From Mucidula mucida (lineage: Eukaryota > Basidiomycota > Agaricomycetes > Agaricales > Physalacriaceae), in the NCBI GenBank assembly GCA_015501055.1, contig JADNYV010000303.1:1-41072 (forward strand): a stretch of 41,072 bases of DNA, given 5' to 3'. Positions 10,386 to 20,614 of this stretch are shown piece after piece (the first letter of the stretch is position 1; each line of letters starts with the position of its first letter). The notes below the pieces were generated by a model. The model ran no database searches and was not told the DNA's origin. It worked only from the letters and a program-made list of their open reading frames with translations. A program made the translations under genes and the position numbers.

Positions 10386-12192
10386 CTACAGTGCCGTCCA
10401 TGTATACCCCTTCGTCGGCCAACCCTCAATAGCCTCCAACCTTAAACTCTCATCTCCCTTGTACACAACCTCCCTCGCCCACCTCATCATCACCTGCCTA
10501 TCCGCCTTCTCAAACTGCGGCTCAGCGCCTCTACACCCCGTACACGCCACCTCCCCGCACCAACAAATCTCCACACGCTTCATCGGACACCCGCGCTTCT
10601 TCCTGGCCTTTGCAAATTGGCTGATAAAGAACGCTTCACTCCCCGCAGCGCACTGCACCCTCAGCGTATTGAGCTTTGGGCAATCCGGAGGGCGCTTGAG
10701 CATGCGCATAGGCCAAGGCCAGGTTCGGCGATATAGAGCATTGAGTATGACGCGCAGAGCATCAAACTCCCTCTCCGGCCGTATGACCAGCTCCTCCAGC
10801 TTCGGCACACATAAAAAGACCTGCCGCCACGTCTCCGTCGGAATGCTGACGCCATCATAAATCGTCAGCTTCCTCACATTCTTCACTACACCCCCATACG
10901 CCGCTGGAATATCGGCAACATCCATACGGTTCATCAACCCGAGCGTGTACAGCACCCCCTCAACAAATGCCACAAATCGCGTAGCATAGAGGGGCGTAGA
11001 CCCATGCGCAGTAATGAGACGCCACTCCACGACGTTGGTCATACACGTGAGAAACCCCAAGTCTTTTTTCGGGACGAGCCCCCCAATAGTGCAACACGCA
11101 GACGAACTGCTCCCGTCCCAGAAATACAACCGCGTCTTCTCATCAGGCAGCGTCAAATGCGCAAGCAACCTCCCCGCATGCGCGAGATTCCTCAGCCGCC
11201 CCCATCCCAGCTCTCTCAACCTGCCCAGCACCACGCGTCGTCCCTCTTCCACAGGCGGGTCCGCCTCCAACGTCGGTCCAGCGCGGAAAAGCTGGAGCTC
11301 TTCCAAGTCTGGACATCCCTCGAGGAAATCGAGAAACTCGTTTGTCGTAGGTCGAGAACCGCGCGGTTGACGCTGCAAACACACATGCGTCAGGCCCGTG
11401 AACACATGATGCGGCCATCGACAAAAGTGCTCTAGAGTAAGCCGCCTGAGGCGCGGTGTGTGTCCCGCGAATAACGCAGGTGGGAGGAGACACTGTGCGA
11501 ATGAGGGAAGGTGTCCGAGGGAGTAGATGGTGAGGCTCTCCAAGAGCAACGCAGGTGCTGAGAGGGATTGCAGGATATCAACCGCCTCGCGTCGGTGGCG
11601 GGAGAGATTTAAATGCAGTTCTTGTATCCGCGAAACGTGTGGTGTTAACACCTCTACTATACTCGGCTCCCCACGTCGAAGGCCCCAATACACAACGAGC
11701 GGCGTATTATCCCCCGACCGAGATAGAAATGTCCCAGGCGAACGAGCGCTATCCGCTATCCTCCACAGACGCGTGCACGATGCGATGACGTCTTCCCACG
11801 CCCTACACACAAGGCGCATAGACGTCCATCGACTGCTATCGTAGTCGTATCGCCGGAACGGCATAAAATTCGGGAGCAGGTCTTGACAATACGCGAATAT
11901 GACCTCTAAAACAGAAGGCGGCAGCTTGTTCACGGGCACCGAAGCGTTGCGCGTGCGCTTCAGCGCAGTCGTAGCGTCCATTATTCGCGCATTAAGGTTA
12001 TCTAGCTGTTGGTGGATTAGATCTTGTTGCCAGTGTGGGAAGAAAGCCTCGGCGGCGGGCTCACCTCTTCTTCAGACGCGCCTGCGAGCCTGCCGCTATA
12101 AGCCACGGTACCCGCACAGGAAACGAGAACACTCACAAGACAGGCGCACTGTCAATCAAACCATCTAGAAGCTGGGCGGCGTCTGCTTCCAT
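10386..12192 (-). CDS. F-box-like protein with leucine-rich C-terminal region
   Basis: Predicted 566 aa from three exons: 12192-12137, 12089-12065 (25 nt) and 12005-10386. Introns start GTGAGT and GTGAGC. The spliced start MEADAAQLLDGLID leads through LDNLNARI to an F-box-like motif, VNKLPPSVLEVIFAYCQDLLP (about residues 52-72), and WTSMRLVCRAWEDVI. Short leucine-rich segments follow (LHLNLSRHRREAVDIL, LESLTIYSLGHLP, LRRLTLEHF, LEELQLFRAGPTLE, KLEELVIRPE). F-box-like proteins of this mushroom-expanded group presumably recruit substrates to SCF ubiquitin ligases via Skp1; the substrate is unknown. A decayed paralogue lies at 35446-37268 with the same exon 1 boundary. The two 5' exons are less certain than the long exon. 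Confidence 0.8.
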
Positions 12193-13447
12193 CGCAAAGG
12201 CAAGGTGGAAGAGAGCTGTTGGGTGGTCGGTATGTATTGAATGCTGTGCAAGGACACACGACAGGCTTTACGTAAGTGATGTCATGAGATGGTTGTTTGA
12301 CGAGCAGTCAGTTGCTGGAGAGCTTTTGAATTGCGCGCGGAATGATGAATGTAAGAGAGAGAGAAAGGACCCGATCGAGATGAAATAGGAAGGGGGGGGA
12401 TTTATCCACTTGCTTTTGAATACGAGTTGTACAGTCCCGACGAACATCCTGGCCTTGCACGTTTCTGCTAAGCATCTATATCGGTGAATGGCCATTACAG
12501 TGCCATCGTCTCCTGTCGTACTCGACAACTTGAACGCTGATTGGTGCCCTCAATCATTTACAGCGTTTACATCGTTGTACCTCCTTCAACGGTGCTGAGT
12601 TCAAACTGCCGTTCACATTCACGACAACTTATTGCGCGTTGAAATCATCTCAGGATCTCTCCGTAGCTCTTATCCACTCACTACATGGATTGCTTACGCA
12701 TTGGGCGATATACTCACTCGCTGATTCATCTAGGATCCGTTACAACTCAGTGGGGACGAAAGCACATCCATCGATGGTGACTCAACCTTGATCCGATTCG
12801 ACGAGCAAGATTCTCAGGAGAGAGCCCGACGCACCATTTCGAAACCCGACCCCAGGTCAAGAACGTTGCCCGAGATGATGATGATGATCCTATCTGCAAC
12901 AAACCGAATGTAACATGTTCGAGTTTTTGATAATCGCCGGGCGGACAAACACGGATTATGCCAACTTGAAAGCACAGCAGAGCCTAAAATATCTTCCAGC
13001 GGGCAACGTGGAGGAGGCGAGCTACTTATTGTCCTCCCGCCATGTGTGTCCACGGATACCGTCGATTATCTGTATCCGATGGTCATCGATGACGGAGCTG
13101 GGGAAGGTACCTAGGCACCCGAATGATAAGAACTGCTTATTTATCTGTACTCCTCCGTCCCTGCAATCCCGTCGCATCACAGAGAACAAAAAAGCGGCGT
13201 TGATTGAGGCCTATTAGCTAGTTGTACAACACGTTTATGCGGATCTTCTCCTTCCGTCCTTCCTTCCTTCCTTCCGTCCTCCTCCTCCCTCTCCGAGTAG
13301 ACAGTAAGAATACAAATGGCCGTGTACAGCAATTAACGAGCATGTCATGTATGTATGATGAGCGGGGAAAATCAGAAATTCGAACAACTAAATATTAGCG
13401 GCGACGGCGGGGATAGATAGCGTGGGGGTATCGGTGGTGGTGTGGGA
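12193..13447. other. Intergenic stretch with short microsatellites
   Basis: No gene is supportable. A (GAT)n run lies near 12873-12887 and a CTTCC-type run at 13251-13290. Confidence 0.4.
13251..13290. repeat. CTTCC/TCC microsatellite
   Basis: Imperfect tandem TTCC units passing into TCC units. Confidence 0.7.
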
Positions 13448-13617
13448 TCAATCATGGCGAGCAGGCTAGAAGACATGGTACAAGCATCAGAAACACCAAT
13501 AGAAACAGAAAACAGCGTACATACCCCGCGCGTCGGAATCTTGAACGGGCAGTTCGGCTCGTGGTCACCGCGCCAGCCACAATGGCAGCATTGGGGGCCG
13601 CTGCTGTTTGCGTCCAT
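13448..13617 (-). CDS. Putative 36-residue CCHC-type micropeptide
   Basis: Two exons, 13617-13525 and 13465-13448, separated by a 59-nt intron (GTATGT donor, CTGAT branch site, TTCTAG acceptor). The product carries CCHCGWRGDHEPNCPFK, a Cys/His arrangement C-x2-C-x5-H-x3-C that could bind one zinc ion. The ATG chosen is the first one before the motif; the frame stays open far upstream but there encodes a poly-His run from a CAT/CAC microsatellite, which I treat as non-coding. I do not recognise a named family. Spacing differs slightly from the retroviral zinc knuckle (C-x2-C-x4-H-x4-C). It could also be one exon of a larger gene. Confidence 0.45.
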
Positions 13618-13691
13618 CGGCGCAGAGATGATGATTGCGGCGGCAGAATCGCGGGGGTAGTTATGTTGTGAACAACAGCGCTGCGCAGCAG

Positions 13692-13720
13692 TATGGTGGT
13701 GATGGTGGTGGTGGTGGTGC
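13692..13720. repeat. GGT/GAT microsatellite
   Basis: Tandem GGT units with GAT interruptions, just 5' of the putative CCHC micropeptide gene. Confidence 0.7.
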
Positions 13721-14219
13721 AGGAGACACATTATTGAAAGCGGCAGCGCAGAGATGAGCGATGGGAAATCGAATGCATTGATGAGTGCCAACGCTCTCGC
13801 TTTTATAATACAGTTTCCGGCAGACGCGGCAGGACCGAGAACCAGACCCTTGAGATAAACGCAGGAAAAAGACCCAAAATCGGATTGCACTGATTCGTAC
13901 GAAACCGATCCCGGGGGAGGCCGGCACTTCGAGACCCTGATCCTATTCCTGAATGGCAACGCGGTTTCCTGTGAGCCCAGGCGGTGCGATATCGAGGACA
14001 GAGAAATGAGGTGAGGGAAGGTGCCAGAATCACGAACCTTGTTTGAAGCGCACAAATACATGGACACAGCCATCGGCATTCCCCGACCCTGCTGGGAATT
14101 ATTTGCTGCTTTTCGACAAGCTGGTCCCATGTCGGTCTCCAATGCACTTCTAGCGTATCTATGACCTGGTCAGGGGATTTGTTGGCGCCCTTGCTGTGCG
14201 GCTCCACCCCCATTCGTGC

Positions 14220-16237
14220 CATGTTTCCCTCTCATCTATAAGCCGCTCAGAGTCACAAACCTTGGCGGCTTTTGCAGTACTAAGCGCCTGGACGGACTCG
14301 CCAAGCCATATAGAGTCACGCCGCCCTTTCGTTCGTTGCTGAGAAGATTGACTTTCTTACCTCAAGGTTAGCCTCCACTAGGAAGTTCTTCCTGCCAAGA
14401 AGGTCTTCTCGTGATCATCAAGCTGCAAGAACTTCATGCCCGATCCTCTTTTCTGGATAAAAACTATTTTCTCTACCGAACGCCTACAATAGATGGGTAA
14501 GTACTCTACCCTTTACTCGGCGTCCACGCTCTTCGTGTAACCGTTGGCGTTCGAACTGAAGTCTGTTATAACCTGGACTCATTAGAACGAGCAACCCTTT
14601 ATGGAGGTAAGTAGGACGTTTCGGTGGTTCCCTGCAGCCTGACGCGGCTGTCCCGCGCTAGACTTCCTTGGTACCTCACCATGACATCAGCACGTCGCTC
14701 ACCTTAGTCCTGTAGTCCTGTCGTCCGAGGCCCTGCAGGCGTTCCCCTGAAACTGATGCACCGCTTTGCCGACATGATGTTCTTGTAACTGATTGAATTG
14801 AAGGTATACCAAACTCGTACTACTTACTCACGTCGCCTTAAAGATGCCTACCAACTCTTCGTTTAATATGTCGCTTAGAAAGAGAACCTGAAGCAATGTC
14901 TTCCGGTTCTGCTCCACCCAATTTTAGAGCTGACGACCAGCCAAATCCGTCTCTCTTCCAAGCTAACCTTGCTCAGGCCCGAACTGATGTTGCCTATGAT
15001 TTCAGCATCCCCGAAGGGGCCGAAGAAGAGGAAGAAGACCGCGCCGCGAACATAATGATCAAGTAAGTGGCTCAATACCTCCGACGCCAGTAGTTCGTAA
15101 CCGAGGTTCTTCTCGCAACGGAGATGCTCAACGACCCAACTCTCGGCCTATGCACAGGGAGTCCATTATTCAAGCTCATTACTACAGCGTCTATTCATGG
15201 AAGACGCACGGGTTCTAGCCCATAGCCCACATCCGGCACTCACGCGAAATTTATTATATGTTCAAGTCTAGCCGCTCTCTGTCTTCAAAGCTGTAACCAA
15301 GGCCCAGTAATGCCCGAAGTCCATCATGGAAATCACCCACTTCTCCTCCGTCGTCTATGTAAGTACTTAGTTAATGCTTCCTCCGGTAATTAAGGCTAAA
15401 TGCCTCACATGAGTCTTCTAGTATTCAACCGCTGACGGCTGGATCAAGTCTTCCACCTATCATTACCCTATCTCTTAGGCGGCAGCACCTGGATTATCAC
15501 CGACCTCGAGGGTGGGTGGCGCTAAGCCGCCGGAAATTCGTTTGCTCCTCATCCGTGCCAAGGAGGCCTAGTATTTCGTATACAACGTTCAATGTAGTTT
15601 TGCTCTGGACTCGGTTCATGAAGGAGGCCTAGCCTTGGTATGCTCAGACCGGGAAAGACGTGCCTCCGGGTGTTCAGTAAGCTCAGAGCTGACTGCTGTG
15701 TGAGTACATTATGGCTCACATATTGCAACGCCACGATACAAGCTATCGGTAGCGAAAGACAGGTCAGGTCGAACTAGCTCGCTGGCTTGTTAGCTAAGCG
15801 CCTAAAGACGTCGAAGTTAATAATGAGGCGCAATTGAACGGCTCAAAGCTCACTGTGGAGTAGTTAGAAGGATGCTCTAGTTTGTGTCTCATGATCCCCT
15901 CCACAGTTCACGTCGCAAAAAGCAACCACCGCGTTCCGAATGTTACTTTGAGGCCTCTATTGGCAGCGGTGGGGTCCTTTATACGTATATCATGCAGTTC
16001 AAACAGCTCGTTGGCCTCGCAGAATGCGCTGAAAGAGACCAACGCGCTTTACAGGCTATTAAAGCTTATCATAACTTCGACTGTTTGCAGCAACGATGAC
16101 CTCGCAGTTACCGCGGTACTAAATTCGCCCAACGTATAGTAACGACCGGCGCATGTTTTTCATGAATAAAAGCAGTGAAATTTGAACGGTTTGTTGCGCA
16201 GCCACTCTCTTTCTTGACTTCTCTAGTCTCTCAGATG
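14220..16237. other. Decayed sequence with isolated exon-like pieces, possibly an old element
   Basis: No continuous gene. Several consensus GTAAGT donors follow short open pieces (after about 14494, 14607, 15061 and 15359). The best piece is an acidic segment starting with ATG near 14897 (MSSGSAPPNF...) and running to a GTAAGT at about 15062. Another, MEITHFSSVVY at about 15328-15360, joins across an intron to YSTADGWIKSSTYH. The pieces cannot be placed in a known family. Stops and gaps between them suggest decay. Confidence 0.3.
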
Positions 16238-17252
16238 TGGGATACCTTCTAGTACTTACCATGACCGGGGGATGTCACACAACCCGTTCACCAGCGGGGC
16301 ACGGGCGCCGAAGTAACATCGTAGGCGGAAACTATCTTGTAAGATTGTAAAAGTAGTAGCTAGTATTCTATACATAGAGACGACGAAACTTCACAACTGT
16401 GTTATCTGAACCCGTCACTTTACGGCGCGATGCGTCTAAACAACGATGAGGAACAAGGACCTTGTGACGTTCTTCAAGGCTCACCTTTCAGAACTTCGTC
16501 TGGATTACCAGCTTTCCCTTGTGCATGCGAAGCAGTCTCCGGCGCCACCCAGAATGGTGCAAGTTCAGAAACCATCTCGGCGGTTGGTCAAATTTGAAAA
16601 TATCCACCAGCGCCTGCACCACCTCATCGGGAGGAAGCTCGACGCCGTTCTCGTAGTTGTTCGCAATCGACACGCAACGCAACTCGGGGTCGTTCATCTC
16701 GATTTTCTCCTGCATTCGCGGGCGCCACTTCGGGGAGAGGTGCAGCTCGTTCGTCATATACTCGTAGATCCGATCCATGGTCGCGTTTGGGCTATACTGT
16801 TCCTCGCTTTCGTCTGTGAGAAAGTCGTATGCCATCGTGTTCACAATCAAATCGGGGTGGTTGGCTTGGAGAGCAGAGAGAACCTCGTCGTCGCTCATCG
16901 ACCAGCCATAGTTCAGCTTTGGCGGCGCATATGAGAACCCGAGCCGGGCAGCGAGAGGTGAAGGGATAGTCCGTAGCTCCCTGATGGCGCTGAGAACCGA
17001 TTTCGTAGAAGACTACGGTCTGATTAAAAAGAGCACAGCGACGAGGTAAAAAAGACGTACACGGAAGCCCCTCGAGTGTAGATCTGAGGGTGGAAGAAGG
17101 GCTTGCGGAAAAGCTTGGATTGGAGAGTTCTGCGACGACATTTCGACGACGGATTCAGGTGGTGATGGTAGGTGGGAGAGTGCGAACGCAATACTTATTG
17201 ACCGATAAAGACAACAATACCACGTGATCGATCGTCCGGCCCGGACAAAGGA
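16238..17252 (-). repeat. Left arm of ~1 kb inverted repeat
   Basis: The reverse complement of this segment aligns along its length to 19595-20614. It covers the promoter-side motif TCACGTGGTATTGTTGTCTTT, both exons and the intron of the 201-aa gene, and 3' sequence up to GGTCATGGTA. Similarity stops abruptly outside these limits. The arms are separated by about 2.3 kb. Confidence 0.85.
16488..17141 (-). CDS. Unrecognised 201-aa protein, copy A of an inverted pair
   Basis: Exons 17141-17061 and 17012-16488, with a 48-nt intron (GTACGT...CGTAG). I do not recognise the family. The N-terminus is MSSQNSPIQAFPQALLPP. The middle has RLGFSYAPPKLNYGWSM. The C-terminal two-thirds is acidic and helical (DEVLSALQANHPDLIVNTMAYDF, MDRIYEYMTNELHLSP), ending with WFLNLHHSGWRRRLLRMHKG. 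There is no signal peptide or membrane segment. Copy B at 19709-20363 has the same exon lengths and differs at 16 of 136 positions in the C-terminal part. Both copies remain open and share splice sites, which argues for continued selection or recent duplication. Confidence 0.8.
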
Positions 17253-17455
17253 CACAGGTTTTTTCACACTTTTGTCTTTGCTAGAACTTGGTCAAAACTT
17301 TGTCGCTCCCATTGTTCGTGATCGATGCATCGCTCTTTTGATTCTCAAAAAATGGATGCCCTTTGCTCTTATTGTTGCTGTGACTGCCGCCAGACGTATA
17401 AGGACTTGATCCACCCATCGAAGACGCTATTCTGTATCCTTTCGTCCTCGACCTA

Positions 17456-18487
17456 ATGGCAAGCAAACGCCATCGATCTCCCGCCCCCGCTGCACCTAAG
17501 AAGCGATCCAAAACGACTCACCGATCTGCCCCCACTGCTACCAAACCATTCTCGCGCCGAAAGACGATTTCCAACCCCTTCGAAAGCACCGTGCCCATCA
17601 TCAATTATCTTTTTGACGAGGCCGGCGAAATGGATGGTCGAGAATCTGTCTTCTACGAGCCCTTGAACGAGACCTTTGGATTGTTTGCGCCCTCTGTGGA
17701 CAATAAAGGCCCAGACACGATAACTGTGGCACCTCAGTACTCGTTTCGAAACGAGCTGAGTGAAGGAGTTGCTGGCCCCAGCACCCGTGGTACGTATTCA
17801 ACATTCTTCTGCCATCTATATCACACTAACGAGGAGAATACAGACGAGCCTGTTGATACACGAGCCCGAATCGCCGCTGAGGGCGGTGACGTTCCCTACC
17901 CAGTGGGCATTCCCGAGGACCAGCCGCACGCAGTCGACGACCTCCCGAGTCTCAGCAATCTTACGAATAATGCTACAGATGAAATGTTGAGTGCTATGAA
18001 GCAGGCAAAAGAAGCTTGGCGCACCCCGGATTGCACCCTTTTCAGGCTTCATCGAGAGCTTGACGCGGCTACCGGACAACACGTCTTCACCAAGGTCCCG
18101 TTCTGCATCATCGAGTCGAAACCAATCGACATCAATATGGACACGGCCGAACTTGCGCCCACAGCCCCCGACCAGGAAACTCGAGCTACGTGGAAGATAG
18201 AGGAGACTCAAGAGCAGATGGCTGAACAGCTCGCGGCAGTCTTCAGCGAGTACACCGACGCTAATATCCTCCCTTTCCTCTTTGTGTTTGTCTTTGCGTC
18301 CAAATACTACAGCTTCTACACCGTGAAACATGGTGCAGAGGCACTTCCCGTGCTTCGGAATGGTCGAATGGCGACTCACTCGCTGCTGAACGATGATGGG
18401 ACGGATTTCAGCGATAAGTTCTATCGAAACTGGCGGAAGATGATGGAGACAATTGGCGTAAAAGTTCTTAACTCTTATATCAAATGA
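17456..18487 (+). CDS. Putative PD-(D/E)XK nuclease-like protein between the inverted repeats
   Basis: Predicted 325 aa from exons 17456-17789 and 17844-18487. The 54-nt intron (GTACGT...ACAG, CTAAC branch site) keeps frame whether or not it is spliced. The N-terminus is basic and disordered (SKRHRSPAP, KKRSKTTHRS), suggesting nuclear targeting. A PD motif (TPDCTLF, Asp174) is followed 28 residues later by IIESKP (Glu202, Lys204), the spacing of a PD-(D/E)XK nuclease core. A long helix rich in Gln and Glu (EETQEQMAEQLAAVFSEY), a hydrophobic strand (LPFLFVFVFASKYYSFY) and a C-terminal FYRNWRKMMETIG helix follow. Fungal genomes hold diverse PD-(D/E)XK-like proteins; assignment here rests only on motif geometry and predicted order of elements. 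Confidence 0.65.
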   Translation: MASKRHRSPAPAAPKKRSKTTHRSAPTATKPFSRRKTISNPFESTVPIINYLFDEAGEMDGRESVFYEPLNETFGLFAPSVDNKGPDTITVAPQYSFRNELSEGVAGPSTRGTYSTFFCHLYHTNEENTDEPVDTRARIAAEGGDVPYPVGIPEDQPHAVDDLPSLSNLTNNATDEMLSAMKQAKEAWRTPDCTLFRLHRELDAATGQHVFTKVPFCIIESKPIDINMDTAELAPTAPDQETRATWKIEETQEQMAEQLAAVFSEYTDANILPFLFVFVFASKYYSFYTVKHGAEALPVLRNGRMATHSLLNDDGTDFSDKFYRNWRKMMETIGVKVLNSYIK

Positions 18488-19594
18488 TTCCCTGTTGTGC
18501 ATGTCCATATGTAATAATAGAATCACGCTTAAGCGATCTCGTTATGTAGAACTCGATGTGTTTGATTCGTGTACACCACAATTCCAGCATCACGTTTCTT
18601 CGCGGTCGTTTCTGTGCTCTGACACTCTGGGCCTAGTCTCAAATCGAATTGACGTCGCGGATTTGAGAACCATTCACTCTACATGTTCACCCGATAAGAG
18701 CCGAGTTGGATATGATTTCTTCTCATTACGCCCCTGCTGTTATACATACATACTTACCTGAAGACCCGGTACTCCAGCCTCTTTGACATATATGGCCCTG
18801 AATCGCATCTGATAAAGATTAGCACATTCGTGGTCGAGAACCTTAGTCATTCCTCAGTGGCAATAAATGAATTGTGGCGCAATAAAAACAAATATCTACA
18901 GGTCGTGAAGAATATGGGGAGAGATAGATCTTCCCCCTCGCGTGCTCTGCAATAGCCGCGGAAGATGCGCGTGCCACTTCGTTCCGCAAATAGAAACTTA
19001 CGGGACAAGAGCAGCGAGCTCTAGCTGATCCGCAGCTGTACTGTTACTACAGCTTGTAAAAACTCTGCTTGGCACTATCCTAGTCTCTTTACTGCTCGGT
19101 ACGAATACCGAACATGTGCTGCGCTCGCCTTTGGCGTTCGTTTTTTGACTCTATGCTTTTGACGCCCTCCTCAAGCGTTCATTATCATTGAGAAGAAACC
19201 TGCGGAACGCCGAGCGAAGCTTCGAGCCCTGAGGGGCGATGTCAGAGAAGGCGTATATAACGCACAAGCAGTTCCCCCCTACCGAAGGTTGGAGGCCATC
19301 AACATGCGTGTCACGAACTAGTCGAGCGACATGATAACGCCCTGTGCGAAGGGTGCAAGCGACTTTTCAAAGTCACAACCGAAACGTCAAGTCCATTCTT
19401 AGCCAAGTCATATAGAGACTGCGTGTGCATCAGACGTTTGGGCGCGGAGGCGAACGACGTATCGACAGGGGATCGCCACATGAATAGTAGAGCCTAATGA
19501 GATGTTCGCTTTGGATGGATGTGCAAAGCTGATATTTGACAGCTAGTCTAGGAACAAGCCTCAAAGAGTCGTGATGGTCTAGTCCTCGTCCATT
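18488..19594. other. Spacer between the nuclease-like gene and the right inverted arm
   Basis: No intact gene. Near 19190-19300 there is an open, charged piece (ERRAKLRALRGDVREGVYNAQ) that runs into stops. 19350-19505 is repeated in inverted orientation at 20796-20955. Confidence 0.45.
19350..19505 (+). repeat. Inverted repeat II, left copy (coding-like fragment)
   Basis: In one frame it reads CEGCKRLFKVTTETSSPF and then YRDCVCIRRLGAEANDVS. The inverted copy at 20796-20955 preserves FKVTTETSG, SYRNCVSIRHLVAEANDVS. Conservation of the peptide more than the flanks suggests a formerly coding exon of unknown family. Confidence 0.7.
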
Positions 19595-20614
19595 GGTTCT
19601 GCCCTCTGTCCGGACGATCGAGATCACGTGGTATTGTTGTCTTTGTGGTCAATAAATCTTGCGTTCGTTCTCTTCCACCTACCATCACCACCTGAATCCG
19701 TCGTCGAAATGTCGTCGCAGAGCTCTCCAACTCAAGCTTTTCCGCAAGCCCTTCTTCCACCCACAGATCTACGCTCAATGGGCTTCCGTGTACGTCTTTA
19801 TTATCTTCGTCGCTGTGCTCTTTTTGATCAGACCGTAGTTCTCTACGAACTCAGTTCTCAGCACCATCTGTGACCTACGTACTATCCCATCACCTCTCGT
19901 CCCCCGGCTCGGGTTCTCATATGCGCCGCCAAAGTTGAACTATGGCTGGTCGATGAATGATGACGAGGTTCTCTCTGCGCTCGAAGCCAACCGCCCCGAT
20001 TTCATTGTAAACACGATGGCGTATGACTTTCTCAACGACGAAAGTGAGGAACAGTACGACCCAGACGCGACAATGGATCGGATCTACGAGTATATGACCG
20101 ATGAGCTGCACCTTTCCCCGACGTGGCGCCCGCGAATGGAGGAGAAAATCGAGATGAATGACCCCGAGATGCGCTGCGTGTCGATTGCGAATAATTACGA
20201 GAACGGCGTCGAGCTTCCCCCCGATGAGGTGGTGCAGGCGCTGGTAGATTTTTTCAAATTTGACCAAGAGCCGAGATGGTTTTTGAATTTGCACCATTCT
20301 GGGTGGCGCCGGAGACTGCTTCGTATGCACGAGGGAGAGCTCATAATCCAGACAAAGTTTTGAAATGTGAGTTCTGAACGACATCTCGAGATTCATCATT
20401 CTTGTTGCTCATCGTTTGTAGATGCGTGAAACCGTAGTGTGAGGTTTTCAGATGACACCTCGTCTCTATGTATAGAATATTAGTTGTGATAGAAAGACTC
20501 ACTTTAACAATGTTACAAGATGAGTTCCGTCTACTATGTTACTTCGGCGCCCATGCCTCGCTGGTGAACGGGTTGTTTGACATCGCGCGGTCATGGTACA
20601 GAAGGTATATTTCT
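19595..20614 (+). repeat. Right arm of ~1 kb inverted repeat
   Basis: Counterpart of 16238-17252. Similarity starts near GTCCGGACGATCGA and ends just after GGTCATGGTA. Confidence 0.85.
19709..20363 (+). CDS. Unrecognised 201-aa protein, copy B of an inverted pair
   Basis: Exons 19709-19789 and 19839-20363, with a 49-nt intron (GTACGT...CGTAG). Same length and splice phases as copy A at 16488-17141. Differences are mostly conservative or charge changes (for example DESEEQYDPDATMDR against DESEEQYSPNATMDR). The conserved core is VSIANNYENGVELPPDEVVQALVD and WFLNLHHSGWRRRLL (each split here only for description). Function unknown. Confidence 0.8.

Noticed and set aside
13372..14142. A 256-codon minus-strand frame with a nine-His run
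   Set aside because: The His run comes from a microsatellite and the rest has no domain; only the short CCHC segment looks coding.
16446..16934. A 162-codon plus-strand frame (and its twin at 19917-20399, minus strand)
   Set aside because: Both are antisense shadows of the 201-aa genes; they are conserved only because the sense strand is.
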